A stretch of 47,320 bases of DNA. Source: Candidatus Nanopelagicales bacterium (GTDB lineage: Bacteria; Actinomycetota; Actinomycetes; S36-B12). The stretch is taken from assembly GCA_030836325.1 (NCBI GenBank), contig JAURQC010000117.1, positions 1-47,320 on the forward strand, read 5' to 3'. The translations under genes and the position numbers were made by a program. Every line of letters starts with the position of its first letter. Position 1 is the first letter of the stretch. This document shows positions 33,030 to 41,916 of this stretch, piece by piece. Below the pieces are notes generated by a model. It worked only from the letters and a program-made list of their open reading frames with translations, was not told the origin of the DNA and searched no databases.

Positions 33030-34629
33030 TCCGGCCGTTGGGGTTTCGGCGCACGTCGACACCTTCACCGCGGATCGCCTTCCACCGCAAGCGCAGTGGC
33101 CCGAGTTCTTCTGGGATCTCCCGGAATTGCAGTACCCAGCGCATCTCAACGCAAGTGTCGAACTTCTCGATCGAACGGTTTCGGCGGGCTGCGGGGATCA
33201 CACGGCTGTAATCGCCGACGACGGAACCTGGACCTATCGAGAGCTACTCGATGACGTATCTGCCGTTGCCGCCCTGCTGAGAGATGAGGGCGTGGAACCC
33301 GGCAACCGTGTACTACTTCGCGGCCCCAACAACGCCCGCTTAGTGGTTGCGTGGCTCGCAGCACTGCGCGTGGGAGCGGTCGTGGTGACGACGATCCCGA
33401 TGCTGCGAGTGACCGAACTCGAGCCGTTGGTGGACATCGCCCGACCGTCGGTTGCCTTAGTCGATCATAGGTTTTGCGACGACTGGTCGGCCACGGCCTT
33501 CGACGGCACGACGATCACGTACGGAGACTCCTCAGCCGAATCGATGGAGGTCCGCGCCCGATCGGCGGTGTCCTCGTCGGAGCCGACGGATACGGCGGCG
33601 AGTGACACGGCGCTGCTCGCCTTCACATCAGGAACTACTGGTCGCCCGAAGGCCACCATGCACGCTCACCGCGACATCCTCGCGATCGCCGACACGTTCA
33701 GCGCACACGTCGTCAAGCCCCAAGCGGACGATGTCTTCAGCGGAAGCCCTCCACTGGCGTTCACCTTCGGGCTCGGGGGGCTAGTCGTCTTCCCGATGCG
33801 GGTGGGTGCAACCGCAGTTTTGTTGGAGAGTGGCGCACCCTCCAACGTGTTGGACACGATCGAAAAGCACCGCATCACCTGTCTTTTCACCGCACCAACC
33901 GCCTACCGAGCCATGCTGCCTACGATCGCCGACGCCGACGTGTCCTCGTTGCGACGCTGTATCTCGGCGGGCGAGACGCTGCCCGAGGCCACCTGGCAGT
34001 CCTGGTTCGACGCAACTGGTATTGCGTTGATTGATGGAATCGGGGCTACCGAGATGCTCCACATCTTTATCTCGGCGAGTGATGGTGATATTCGCCCGGG
34101 CTACACAGGGAAAGTTGTTCCCGGTTATCGGGCGCAGATCGTGAACGAGGACATGCAGCCGGTCGAGCCCGGCACGCCCGGACGGCTTGCAGTGCAAGGC
34201 CCGACGGGTTGCCGTTACTTGAACGATGAGCGTCAGGCCAACTACGTCCAAGAGGGATGGAATCTGACGGGGGACGTCTACGTGATGGACGAAGACGGCT
34301 ACTTCCAGTACGTCGCTCGGGCCGACGACATGATCGTGTCCAGTGGCTACAACATCGCAGCTCCAGAAGTGGAGAACGCCTTGTTGACTCACCACGCAGT
34401 CGCCGAAGTGGCCGTCGTGGGAACGCCCGACGAAGACCGAGGCATGGTGGTCACGGCATATGTCGTGGCTGCCGCAGAGATTTCCCCGACGGACGATCTT
34501 CGACGGGAATTGCAAGATCACGTGAAGGCGAACATTGCGCCCTACAAGTACCCGCGCATTCTGGAGTTCGTCGAGGCCCTACCCAAGACGGCCACCGGGA
34601 AGCTTCAACGCTTCCGGCTACGGAATTGA
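33022..34629 (+). CDS. AMP-forming acyl-CoA ligase, benzoate/2-aminobenzoate-CoA ligase type
   Basis: A 535-residue ANL-superfamily ligase. The P-loop is LAFTSGTTGRPKATMHAH, followed by SGSPPLAFTFGLGGLVVFPM and GIGATEMLHIFISA, which are typical of benzoate and 2-aminobenzoate-CoA ligases rather than fatty-acyl ligases. The C-terminal hinge is ADDMIVSSGYNIAAPEVE and the catalytic lysine lies in PKTATGKLQR. It should activate an aromatic or heterocyclic carboxylate with ATP and CoA in the cytoplasm. Start ATG 33022 overlaps the ACAD-like stop by eight bases. No typical terminator separates it from the permease gene, but the 139-bp gap holds a dyad. Confidence 0.88.
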   Translation: MTDPAVGVSAHVDTFTADRLPPQAQWPEFFWDLPELQYPAHLNASVELLDRTVSAGCGDHTAVIADDGTWTYRELLDDVSAVAALLRDEGVEPGNRVLLRGPNNARLVVAWLAALRVGAVVVTTIPMLRVTELEPLVDIARPSVALVDHRFCDDWSATAFDGTTITYGDSSAESMEVRARSAVSSSEPTDTAASDTALLAFTSGTTGRPKATMHAHRDILAIADTFSAHVVKPQADDVFSGSPPLAFTFGLGGLVVFPMRVGATAVLLESGAPSNVLDTIEKHRITCLFTAPTAYRAMLPTIADADVSSLRRCISAGETLPEATWQSWFDATGIALIDGIGATEMLHIFISASDGDIRPGYTGKVVPGYRAQIVNEDMQPVEPGTPGRLAVQGPTGCRYLNDERQANYVQEGWNLTGDVYVMDEDGYFQYVARADDMIVSSGYNIAAPEVENALLTHHAVAEVAVVGTPDEDRGMVVTAYVVAAAEISPTDDLRRELQDHVKANIAPYKYPRILEFVEALPKTATGKLQRFRLRN

Positions 34630-34655
34630 GCGCTTGTGAAAATCTACACAATCTT

Positions 34656-34670
34656 AAGTCGTAACGACTT
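34656..34670. promoter_or_regulatory. Dyad AAGTCG-TAA-CGACTT upstream of the permease gene
   Basis: A perfect 6-bp inverted repeat in the 139-bp gap between the CoA ligase and the permease. A third AAGTCG copy follows at 34676-34681 within CAAGTCGCTTG, itself a short dyad. A TTGACT (34683-34688) next to it could be a -35 box, though I see no convincing -10 at the right distance. The cluster suggests an operator for the permease promoter; the binding protein is unknown. Confidence 0.4.
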
Positions 34671-34768
34671 CGGGCAAGTCGCTTGACTGCGTATATCTGA
34701 TACAGAACAGTGCTTTCGTTCGGTTCGTGAGGAGGACCGACGAACTATCGGACAACCGTGGAGGAACC

Positions 34769-36316
34769 ATGTCCCAAAGGGAGAATCTCCCCAAGTCTGA
34801 CCAGGGGCTTCAGCCTGGTGATCCAGAGACCAAGTCGACGTCGCTGAGAAAGGGCACTTTGGGCCTTATCGGCATCGTGTTCTTCGTTGTGGCCGCGGCC
34901 GCCCCGCTCGCTGGAATGACAGGTGCTTTTCCCGTGGCGATGGGTATTGGCGTAGGTGCCGGTGCCGCGGGCATGTACGTGGCCGTCGGCATCATCTTGC
35001 TGCTCTTCAGTGTCGGCTACGCGACGATGTCGCACTACGTCACCAACACCGGTGCGTTTTTCGCCTACGTGGGCCGCGGCCTGGGCATCAACTGGGGTGT
35101 CGCTTCAGCATTCGCCTCAGTCGCCGCGTATATCGCAGTCATGTGGGCTGTCCTTGGCTTCATCTCTGGCCAAATGACCTTCCAAATGGAGGCGAAGCTC
35201 GGTCTCACGCTGCCCTGGTGGGTTTACGCCTTCATCATGCTCGCGATCGTTTTCGCGCTGTCTGCCGCATCAGTGGACATCGGCGCGAAGGTTCTTGGCG
35301 TGCTTCTGACCGTGGAGCTCCTGGGCCTGGTCTTCGTAGCGTTGGCAATCATCTTCCAGGGTGGTGGACCAGATGGACTAGATTTTGGCGCGTCCTTCTC
35401 ACCGGCATCCGTTCTTGGTGAAGTTGTGCCTGGTGGCGTGGGCATTGCTTTCGCATTCGCGTTGGCTTCGTTCATCGGCTTTGAGGCAACTGCCATCTAC
35501 GGCGAGGAGTCGAAGGATCCGAAGAAGACGGTCCCGCGGGCTACTTACACCTCGGTGCTCTTGATCACCGTGCTCTTCGGCGTCATCGGCTTCGGACTCG
35601 TCTCAGGTCTCGGCGCTACCGATATCCAGAACAAAGTCTTCGAAGTAACGGCGATCGACGGTGTGCCGTTGTCTGACCCGTCGGCGATTTTGTTCGGACT
35701 CAGCACTGAGTTCGTCGGCTCTTGGCTCACGGAGGCCTTCAGTTGGCTCATCCTGACCTCGCTGTTCGCAGCTCTGTTGGCGTTCCAGAACAGTGCGGCC
35801 CGCTACTTCTTCGCCATGGGTCGTGCGGGCGTCCTGCCGAAGAAGCTTGATCACACGAACGGAGCCCAGGCTCCCCTTACGGCCACCGCTTTGGTGACGG
35901 TGCTGGGTGTGATCATCACGGTGCTGGGCATCATCTTTACCTGGGATCCGATCCTCAACATCTTCTACTGGTTCGGCGGCGTCGCTGTCATCGCCATCGT
36001 GCTCACCGAGATCATGGTGAGCATCGCGGTGATCGTGTACTTCGCTCGCACCAAGGAAGACACCCGCCTGTGGCACACCAAGATCGCTCCGGTCCTGGCC
36101 ATCATCGGCCTGACCGTTGGCGAATACCTCTTGATGGCCCACTTCAATCTGTTCTCCGGAACGTCCTCGACCGAAGAAGCCAATGCTTGGGAACTGAACA
36201 CCCTGGGTTGGATTCTCGTGCTACTGCCCTTCGCGATGTTCATCATCGGTTTGGTCGTGGGAGTTGCACGCAAGGGCAAGGAGAACTACGACGCGGTGCA
36301 CAATTTCGCTTCGTAG
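34769..36316 (+). CDS. APC family amino acid/polyamine permease
   Basis: A 515-residue membrane protein with about twelve hydrophobic helices. Family marks are KGTLGLIGIVFFVVAAAAPLAGMTG at the start of helix 1 and FAFALASFIGFEATAIYGEESKDPKKTVPRATY (the conserved loop around helix 6-7), as in amino acid/polyamine permeases such as PuuP. It probably imports the amine or amino acid used by the gamma-glutamyl ligases. Start ATG 34769 is set by GGAGG at 34760-34764; the frame is open to 34727. The C-terminus (GVARKGKENYDAVHNFAS) is cytoplasmic. A strong terminator follows. Confidence 0.9.
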   Translation: MSQRENLPKSDQGLQPGDPETKSTSLRKGTLGLIGIVFFVVAAAAPLAGMTGAFPVAMGIGVGAGAAGMYVAVGIILLLFSVGYATMSHYVTNTGAFFAYVGRGLGINWGVASAFASVAAYIAVMWAVLGFISGQMTFQMEAKLGLTLPWWVYAFIMLAIVFALSAASVDIGAKVLGVLLTVELLGLVFVALAIIFQGGGPDGLDFGASFSPASVLGEVVPGGVGIAFAFALASFIGFEATAIYGEESKDPKKTVPRATYTSVLLITVLFGVIGFGLVSGLGATDIQNKVFEVTAIDGVPLSDPSAILFGLSTEFVGSWLTEAFSWLILTSLFAALLAFQNSAARYFFAMGRAGVLPKKLDHTNGAQAPLTATALVTVLGVIITVLGIIFTWDPILNIFYWFGGVAVIAIVLTEIMVSIAVIVYFARTKEDTRLWHTKIAPVLAIIGLTVGEYLLMAHFNLFSGTSSTEEANAWELNTLGWILVLLPFAMFIIGLVVGVARKGKENYDAVHNFAS

Positions 36317-36332
36317 AACGAATCAGATCGAA

Positions 36333-36362
36333 CATTGGGGCGCCCTTCGGGGCGCCCCAATG
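36333..36362. terminator. Bidirectional intrinsic terminator-like hairpin
   Basis: Arms CATTGGGGCGCCC (36333-36345) and GGGCGCCCCAATG (36350-36362) form a perfect 13-bp stem with a TTCG tetraloop, an unusually stable loop. It lies in the 58-bp gap between the convergent permease and P450 genes and can serve both strands. No long U-tract follows. Confidence 0.85.
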
Positions 36363-36374
36363 CTGTGTGACGGT

Positions 36375-37619
36375 CTAGTTGGCGAACACGCGTCCGGGCA
36401 GCGATGCGATGCCGTTGACGAAGTTGGAGCGGGTGCGAACTGTGGGACCGTCCGCTTCGAAACGAATGCGACCGGCCACGATCTCTTCGAGCAGTACCCG
36501 GATCTCCATACGGGCCAGCGGCGCGCCGAGGCAGTGGTGTGGACCTTTGGCGCCGAAGGACACCTGGGGGGGCTTGATCGGCCGGGTAATGTCGAACGCC
36601 AGCGGATCTGGGAATTCCCGCTCGTCGAAGTTGGCCGACGCGTACCAGATCACGACTTTGTCGTCTTCTTTGATCGGAACGCCGGCGATCTCGGTATCCA
36701 TGGTTGCGGTGCGACGCATGTGTAGGACGGGTGTCGCGTAGCGGATGATCTCCTCGACCGCCTGCTCGATCAGTTCGGGTCTTTCGTGCAGCAGTTCGAG
36801 CTGATCCGGGTTGTCCATGAACGCTCGAATACCATTGCTGATTGCCGTTCGCGTGGTCTCGTTGCCCGCGAAGACGAGGACATGGAACATGTTCTTGTAG
36901 TCGGAGTCGCTCAGGCGATCACCCTCTACCTCGGTGTGGACCAAGGTGGTGACAAGGTCATCTCGCGGTTCCGCTCGGCGCTTTTGTCCGAGTTCGGCGC
37001 CGTACTCGAAGAGTGCATGCGAGGCGGGGGAGCTAAATGGCAAGAGTTCGAGCGGCGTGGTGTTTCCGTACGCATCGGCTTTGAGACCGCTGGAGTCGAT
37101 GAGTTCGTCGGAGAGTTGCACCATGAAATCGGTGTGCTCCTCGGGGACACCGAGGATTCCGACGATCACCCGGATGGGCAATGGAGCTGAGATCGCCGAG
37201 ACGATGTCTACGTGCTCTCGTTCGAGTGCGTTGCGCAGCAGCGCTTCGGTGATCTCCCGAGTGGTCTCCTCGTATCCGCGCACCTTACGGCTAGTGAAAG
37301 CTGGAATACCCAATTTGCGCAGCCGCACATGCTCGGGGGCGTCGGTGTCAATGATGGATCGACGGGCATTCATTTGTTCTTCGGTCAAGTCTGGAAGGTT
37401 CGTCATTCCTCGAGCACTCGAGAAAGTCTTGGGATCGCGAGTAACGGCGGTGAGGTCGGCATAGCGCGTGACAGCCCAGTAGGGGCGACCCTCGTAGTAG
37501 CGCAATGCAACCGGCTCGGTTTCGCGCATCCACGCGAATACCTCATGTGGAATGCCGTTCCGGTAGGTCGCTGGATCGGTGATGTCAATATCGGGGACGT
37601 CCAATTCCGGGATGGTCAT
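36375..37619 (-). CDS. Cytochrome P450 (third in the window)
   Basis: A 414-residue P450. The I-helix FAGNETTR has the normal acid-threonine pair, ExxR is EEIIR and the heme loop is SFGAKGPHHCLGAPLAR. The order PDIDITDPATYRNGIPHEVFAWMRE at the N-terminus and YASANFDEREFPDPLAFDITR near the end follow the CYP124/125/142-like group, similar to the P450 at 22708. ATG 37619 is one base after the alcohol dehydrogenase stop, so the two genes are coupled and the P450 may form the alcohol that the dehydrogenase oxidises. No dedicated ferredoxin adjoins; the one at 17304 could serve. Confidence 0.9.
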   Translation of the reverse strand: MTIPELDVPDIDITDPATYRNGIPHEVFAWMRETEPVALRYYEGRPYWAVTRYADLTAVTRDPKTFSSARGMTNLPDLTEEQMNARRSIIDTDAPEHVRLRKLGIPAFTSRKVRGYEETTREITEALLRNALEREHVDIVSAISAPLPIRVIVGILGVPEEHTDFMVQLSDELIDSSGLKADAYGNTTPLELLPFSSPASHALFEYGAELGQKRRAEPRDDLVTTLVHTEVEGDRLSDSDYKNMFHVLVFAGNETTRTAISNGIRAFMDNPDQLELLHERPELIEQAVEEIIRYATPVLHMRRTATMDTEIAGVPIKEDDKVVIWYASANFDEREFPDPLAFDITRPIKPPQVSFGAKGPHHCLGAPLARMEIRVLLEEIVAGRIRFEADGPTVRTRSNFVNGIASLPGRVFAN

Positions 37620-37620
37620 C

Positions 37621-38592
37621 TCATGCCTTTCGAGGATCAAGCACGAATCGGCCAGCGACGTCGCCGGCTGTGAGTCGATCAAGAGCGGTTTGGGCCTGGT
37701 TCAGGGGGAGGATCTCGACGGGTGATGCGAGTTCGTGCGCCTTAGCCAGTTCGACGAGTTCGCCCAGTTGCGCGCGAGTACCCCACACCGAGGTCGTGAA
37801 TGTCGTCTCGTGGGGAACTTTGCCGAAGCCGAACGGGATGCTCCCGCCGTAGAGACCGACCACGACGACCGTGCCCTGTCGGACTACATGATCGCGAGCG
37901 GCGGCCAGCGTCGGTTCGGCACCGACGAAGTCGATCACTGCGTCGAAATGCCCCTCGAGTTCGTCGGGTGCCACCGCCGCGTCGGCACCGAGGTCAAGGG
38001 CGACCTGCCGTTTGGCCTCGGATGCATCCAGCACCGTCACCTTCGCATCCGAACGGATCTTCAGGAACTGCAGACCGAACTGGCCAAGGCCCCCGGCACC
38101 GATCACTAGAGCCCGTGGAGCGGATGAATGTGACAACCGGTCGAGCGTGTGATCCACGGCGCGGTACGCGGTGAGCCCGCCACAGGCCAAAGGCGCTGTG
38201 CGGGCCGGGTCAAGGTCGCCAATGGGGACGAGATAACCGTCGTCGGGAACGGCCATCTTCTCCGCGTAGCCACCATCCCTGAATAGCCCGGCCTCAGTGG
38301 CATTGGGGCAGATCATCTCTTGCCCGGATTCGCACGCCCAGCAGCCCGGCTGTCGGCAACCCCAGCAGGCGTAGACGAGAACGGGACCGATGTCGGGGTG
38401 CTCGCCCACCACCTCGTGCCCCAAGATGATGGGCAGGGCCGTGGGATAGTCCCCGGCCGCCGCGTGGAGGTCCGAATGGCAGATGCCGCACGCCAGAACG
38501 TCGACGACCGAGCCCTGGGCTACGGCGACCGGATCGGCGACATCCTGGGCGTGAACTCCTTGACCTGGTTCGGTCAGGACCATGGCTCGCAT
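37621..38592 (-). CDS. Zinc-dependent medium-chain alcohol dehydrogenase, short GroES loop
   Basis: A 323-residue MDR alcohol dehydrogenase. The catalytic zinc site is CGICHSD (Cys35-Cys38 region) with GHE at 58-60, the structural zinc cysteines are in YACWGCRQPGCWACESGQEMIC, and the NAD site is VIGAGGLGQFGLQFLK. Between GHEVVGE and the zinc loop the usual 12-16 residues (the VGxGVxxxxxGDxV strand) are missing: the protein reads GHEVVGEHPDIGPVLVY. This is in frame and explains the short length. ATG 38592 is chosen; an in-frame ATG lies at 38583. It precedes the P450 gene by one base, and is divergent from the GS-like gene across a 105-bp gap in which I see no clear dyad. Confidence 0.87.
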   Translation of the reverse strand: MRAMVLTEPGQGVHAQDVADPVAVAQGSVVDVLACGICHSDLHAAAGDYPTALPIILGHEVVGEHPDIGPVLVYACWGCRQPGCWACESGQEMICPNATEAGLFRDGGYAEKMAVPDDGYLVPIGDLDPARTAPLACGGLTAYRAVDHTLDRLSHSSAPRALVIGAGGLGQFGLQFLKIRSDAKVTVLDASEAKRQVALDLGADAAVAPDELEGHFDAVIDFVGAEPTLAAARDHVVRQGTVVVVGLYGGSIPFGFGKVPHETTFTTSVWGTRAQLGELVELAKAHELASPVEILPLNQAQTALDRLTAGDVAGRFVLDPRKA

Positions 38593-38697
38593 CGGGCCTC
38601 CTGGCTGGTTTCTGGTCTTCGGGCGACGGTACGGACTTCGACGCACTAGGTTTATCAAGTATCCAAAATGCCGGCGCTGGAAGCAAGGGAGAGGGAC

Positions 38698-40044
38698 ATG
38701 GCGCACGCCACGGGCGACTGGGAACGGGTCGAGCGGTTGTGTCACGAGAACGACGTCCACACAGTGGAGTGCGTCTTCGTCGACACCTGGGGAATGCCCC
38801 GGGGCAAGCGCCTACCGGTCAAGCAATTCTTGCGCCGATCTGGGTTTGCGATCGCAAACGTGGTCTACACCTGGGACCCCACGTGTTTCATCTTTGGAAC
38901 CCCGTGGGTGGACGAGACCGACGGTTTTCCAGACATGCACGCAGTTCCCGACCCTGATTCCTTCCGCATCGCGGGGTGGACCAATGGCGTCGGTGTGGTC
39001 ATGTGCGACACGTTTCACCCCGAGTCGGATCGTGAGATTGAGATGGACGCGCGCCTCATGCTCAAGCGGCAGATCGCGCGCCTGTCGGACATGGGCTTTG
39101 GCATTGATGCGGCGACCGAACTCGAATGCCACTTCTACACCGCCGATTGGGAGCCGCTGTATAACGACATCAATTGCTATTCCATCGTTCGAGGCGCGGA
39201 GATGGAGTACTTCATGCTCGACATCCGCGAGTCCCTGCGGAAGACAGGAATTGAAGTCGAGGCCAGCAATGTCGAGTACGGGCCAGGTCAAACGGAGATC
39301 AATTTGCGTTATGGCCCGGTACTGGAGATGGCGGATGCCACAGTCTTGTTCAAGTACATCGTTCGTCTGGTGGCCAAGCGACACGGCCTCAACACAACCT
39401 TCATGGCCAAGCCATATCTGCTGGAAGCTGGCAACGGCATGCATGTCCACCAGTCCTTGACGAAGGACGGAAAGAATGTCTTCGCAGAGGGCGATGAGGA
39501 TTCAGTCCTCGGGAATTCCACGATGCGCAAGTACTTATCCGGTCTCCTGGCCCACCACAAGGATCTGCAACTTGTGATGACGCCGACCGTGAGTGGATAC
39601 AAGCGGGTGGAGGACTACTCGTTCTCGCCCACCCAGGTCACCTGGGGGCTGGACCACCGATTGGTAGGCGTGCGGTCCATCGTCGGTGCGGGGCCGGCGA
39701 ATCGACTCGAAGTCCGGTGGGCCGCTGCGGATGCCAACCCGTATCTCGTGCTTGCCGGTTGCCTCGCGGCAGGTGCCGAGGGCCTCGAGGGCGAAGGTGA
39801 GCTGATCCCGCAGGTAGTGGGTGATCCTCACGCCGATGAACAATGGGAGCGGCTTCCTGCGAGCCTCGAAGGTGCGATCGACAATTTCGATACTTCGTTC
39901 ACGCGCGGGGTGTTTGGCGACACCTTCGTCGACAACTATCTCCTTATGCAGCGTCGCGAGGCCGAGGAATTCGCCGCGAATGCAGACACCCCGGAAGGGC
40001 GAGTGAGCGACTGGGAGATCGCGCGCTACCGCGCCACAATGTGA
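38698..40044 (+). CDS. Glutamine synthetase-like gamma-glutamyl ligase (copy 3)
   Basis: A 448-residue GS-family protein. The N-terminal strand is VECVFVDTWGMPRGKRLP, the metal site ATELECHFY, the helix ASNVEYGPGQTEINLRYGPVLEMADATVLFKYIV, then GNGMHVHQSL and RLEVRWAAADANPYLVLAGCLAAG. It fits the TdnQ/GlnT-like ligases that make gamma-glutamyl amides. ATG 38698 is favoured by GGGAGAGGG directly upstream; an in-frame ATG at 38668 would add ten residues. Its stop overlaps the GATase-like gene by one base, a genuine ligase-hydrolase operon. Divergent from a P450-alcohol dehydrogenase pair. Confidence 0.88.
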   Translation: MAHATGDWERVERLCHENDVHTVECVFVDTWGMPRGKRLPVKQFLRRSGFAIANVVYTWDPTCFIFGTPWVDETDGFPDMHAVPDPDSFRIAGWTNGVGVVMCDTFHPESDREIEMDARLMLKRQIARLSDMGFGIDAATELECHFYTADWEPLYNDINCYSIVRGAEMEYFMLDIRESLRKTGIEVEASNVEYGPGQTEINLRYGPVLEMADATVLFKYIVRLVAKRHGLNTTFMAKPYLLEAGNGMHVHQSLTKDGKNVFAEGDEDSVLGNSTMRKYLSGLLAHHKDLQLVMTPTVSGYKRVEDYSFSPTQVTWGLDHRLVGVRSIVGAGPANRLEVRWAAADANPYLVLAGCLAAGAEGLEGEGELIPQVVGDPHADEQWERLPASLEGAIDNFDTSFTRGVFGDTFVDNYLLMQRREAEEFAANADTPEGRVSDWEIARYRATM

Positions 40045-40745
40045 TGCCGCGCGCACTCCTGATTTCGCACGAGCCACAAGCGGCTCCCGGCCGCATCGGA
40101 CGCTTGCTCACGGATCGGGGTTTCGAGGTCGACTTGCACGTGGTGCTGGCGGATCCGACCGAACCCGACACCGATTTCCCGCCGATCGAAGACTATGACG
40201 CGGTCGTGGCGTTCGGCTCCTTCTCGAATGCTCACGATCCCAAGGCGCGGGCTTGGGTGGAGCCGGAAATCGATTTCATTCGTGCTCTGGTTGAGCAGGA
40301 GACGCCGTACCTGGGAGTGTGTTTCGGTGGCCAACTCCTCGCCGAAGCTGTAGGTGGCCAGGTGGTTCCTTCCGGTGTTGGCCGTGACGAGATCGGTCTC
40401 GTCGAGTTCGATGAGCTCGTGGAAGGACCGGTGCCGATGGGGCCGTGGTTTACCTGGCATGAGGATCGCATCGAACTTCCGGAGGGAATCGAGGTTCTCT
40501 CGCGGAATGAGAATGCCGTGCAACTCTTCCGGCATCGATCCGCAATCGGCACCCAATTCCATCCAGAGGCTGACCTCGAATTGGTTCGCATGTGGACTGA
40601 GGTGGGCGCTGATCACATTCCGTCTCGAACCACGGCAGTCGAACTGCTAGCAGATCTGCAGACCAACGAAGACCTACTAGAGGCGAACTGTCGCCGATTA
40701 GTCGACTGGTTCCTGGAGGAGTTGAATGTTGTCCATGGAGGGTGA
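40044..40745 (+). CDS. Class I glutamine amidotransferase-like protein (putative gamma-glutamyl hydrolase, copy 2)
   Basis: A 233-residue stand-alone GATase. The triad is Cys93 (GVCFGGQ), His173 and Glu175 (TQFHPEA). The style (FGSFSNAHDPKARAWVEPEIDFI, MGPWFTWHEDRIELPEG) is that of the protein at 23955-24659, with which it seems paralogous. It starts on the last base of the GS-like stop codon and so is translationally coupled to it, which supports an enzyme pair like TdnQ/TdnT. Hydrolysis of a gamma-glutamyl amide, or amide transfer, cannot be told apart by sequence. It overlaps the CoA transferase gene by 20 bp. Confidence 0.87.
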   Translation: MPRALLISHEPQAAPGRIGRLLTDRGFEVDLHVVLADPTEPDTDFPPIEDYDAVVAFGSFSNAHDPKARAWVEPEIDFIRALVEQETPYLGVCFGGQLLAEAVGGQVVPSGVGRDEIGLVEFDELVEGPVPMGPWFTWHEDRIELPEGIEVLSRNENAVQLFRHRSAIGTQFHPEADLELVRMWTEVGADHIPSRTTAVELLADLQTNEDLLEANCRRLVDWFLEELNVVHGG

Positions 40746-41913
40746 TGCGCGTCCCTTGGCGGGTGTCACCGTCGTCGCTCTCGAGCAAGCCATCTCCGCC
40801 CCGTTCGCAAGTCGGCAACTCGCTGATCTTGGAGCAACGGTTATCAAGGTTGAGCGACCCGAGGGAGACTTCGCTCGACACTACGACGACGTAGTCCAGG
40901 GGAATTCGGCCTTCTTCGTCTGGGCGAATCGCGGCAAGCAGTCGGTCACTGTGGATCTGTCCGACGAAGCTCAAGAAGAGTTCCTCATGGAGTTAATCGC
41001 GGGTGCGGATGTCTTCTTGCACAACGTGTCGGCCGAAGCGGCAAAACGTCGGGGCCTCGACGCAGCGACTTTGCATGCGCGCTTTCCACACTTGATCGCA
41101 TGTGAGATCTCGGGTTATGGGAATGGTGGTCCGAGGTCCCACGACAAGGCTTACGACCTTGCAATCCAAGCTGAGGCGGGTGCGTTCTCGGTGAACGGAG
41201 ATGCCGAGATGAGCAAGACCGGCTTTAGCGTCGCGGACATCGCTTCAGGCATGTACGCACTGACGAGCATCCTCGCGGCTCTCACCCGGCGCGAACGTAC
41301 GGGAGCCGGAGCCGTCGTATCAGTCGCGATGCTGGACTCGCTGGTGGAGTGGTTGTCGGCACCGCTGTACGGAGCCGTCTACGGAGCCGGCCAAGCCCCG
41401 CGGACGGGTCGACGACACCACGCCATCGCGCCATACGGGACGTTCGAACTGTCCGATGGCCGCACGATTCTCATCGCCGTGCAGAGCGATGGTGAGTGGC
41501 AGGCGATGGCCCGTGAACTCCTCCGGATGCCGGAACTCGGCGTCGATGTGCGTTTCGCCACGAATCCGGAACGACTGGCCAATGTGGTGGAGTTAGAGCA
41601 GATTATCCGCGGGGTCATGGGGTCGATTTCCGCGACTGAATGTCTTGCTCGGTTGGAGGCCGGGCGGACGGCGTTCGCCTGGGTCAATGATCTCCCGTCG
41701 GTCTGGGAGCACGAGCAGCTTCGCGCCCGGGGCCGCTTCCACCCCGTCCCTACGGAGCACGGCCCGGTCGAACTTCTCGACCCGCCATTCCAGATCGATG
41801 GACTGCCGACCCCGCAGGGTGCTATCCCCGCTCTCGGCGAGCATGACGAGAAAGTTGTTGATCGGGTCAGGAAGCGCGGGCGAGCGAGACTTGAGGAGAA
41901 CTTCGAGCCCTAG
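40726..41913 (+). CDS. Class III CoA transferase (CaiB/BaiF family)
   Basis: A 395-residue family III CoA transferase. Asp144 in KAYDLAIQAEAG corresponds to the catalytic aspartate of formyl-CoA transferase, and ADLGATVIKVERPEGDFAR, ANRGKQSVTVDLSD and ISGYGNGGPRSHDKAYD are diagnostic. It moves CoA between carboxylic acids, forming the thioester needed by the acyl-CoA dehydrogenase encoded next door. ATG 40726 has GGAGGAG just upstream, inside the GATase-like gene. The gene converges on the acyl-CoA dehydrogenase gene with three bases between them. Confidence 0.9.
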   Translation: MLSMEGDARPLAGVTVVALEQAISAPFASRQLADLGATVIKVERPEGDFARHYDDVVQGNSAFFVWANRGKQSVTVDLSDEAQEEFLMELIAGADVFLHNVSAEAAKRRGLDAATLHARFPHLIACEISGYGNGGPRSHDKAYDLAIQAEAGAFSVNGDAEMSKTGFSVADIASGMYALTSILAALTRRERTGAGAVVSVAMLDSLVEWLSAPLYGAVYGAGQAPRTGRRHHAIAPYGTFELSDGRTILIAVQSDGEWQAMARELLRMPELGVDVRFATNPERLANVVELEQIIRGVMGSISATECLARLEAGRTAFAWVNDLPSVWEHEQLRARGRFHPVPTEHGPVELLDPPFQIDGLPTPQGAIPALGEHDEKVVDRVRKRGRARLEENFEP

Positions 41914-41916
41914 CAG

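Noticed and set aside
38582..39460. 292-codon plus-strand frame overlapping the GS-like gene
   Set aside because: It conflicts with the well-conserved GS reading frame and has Ser/Arg/Thr-rich composition with no domain.
24740..40044. The GS-like genes as assimilatory glutamine synthetases (glnA)
   Set aside because: They are present in three copies, paired with hydrolases and oxidative enzymes, and lack the context and tail of glnA; gamma-glutamyl ligase roles fit better.
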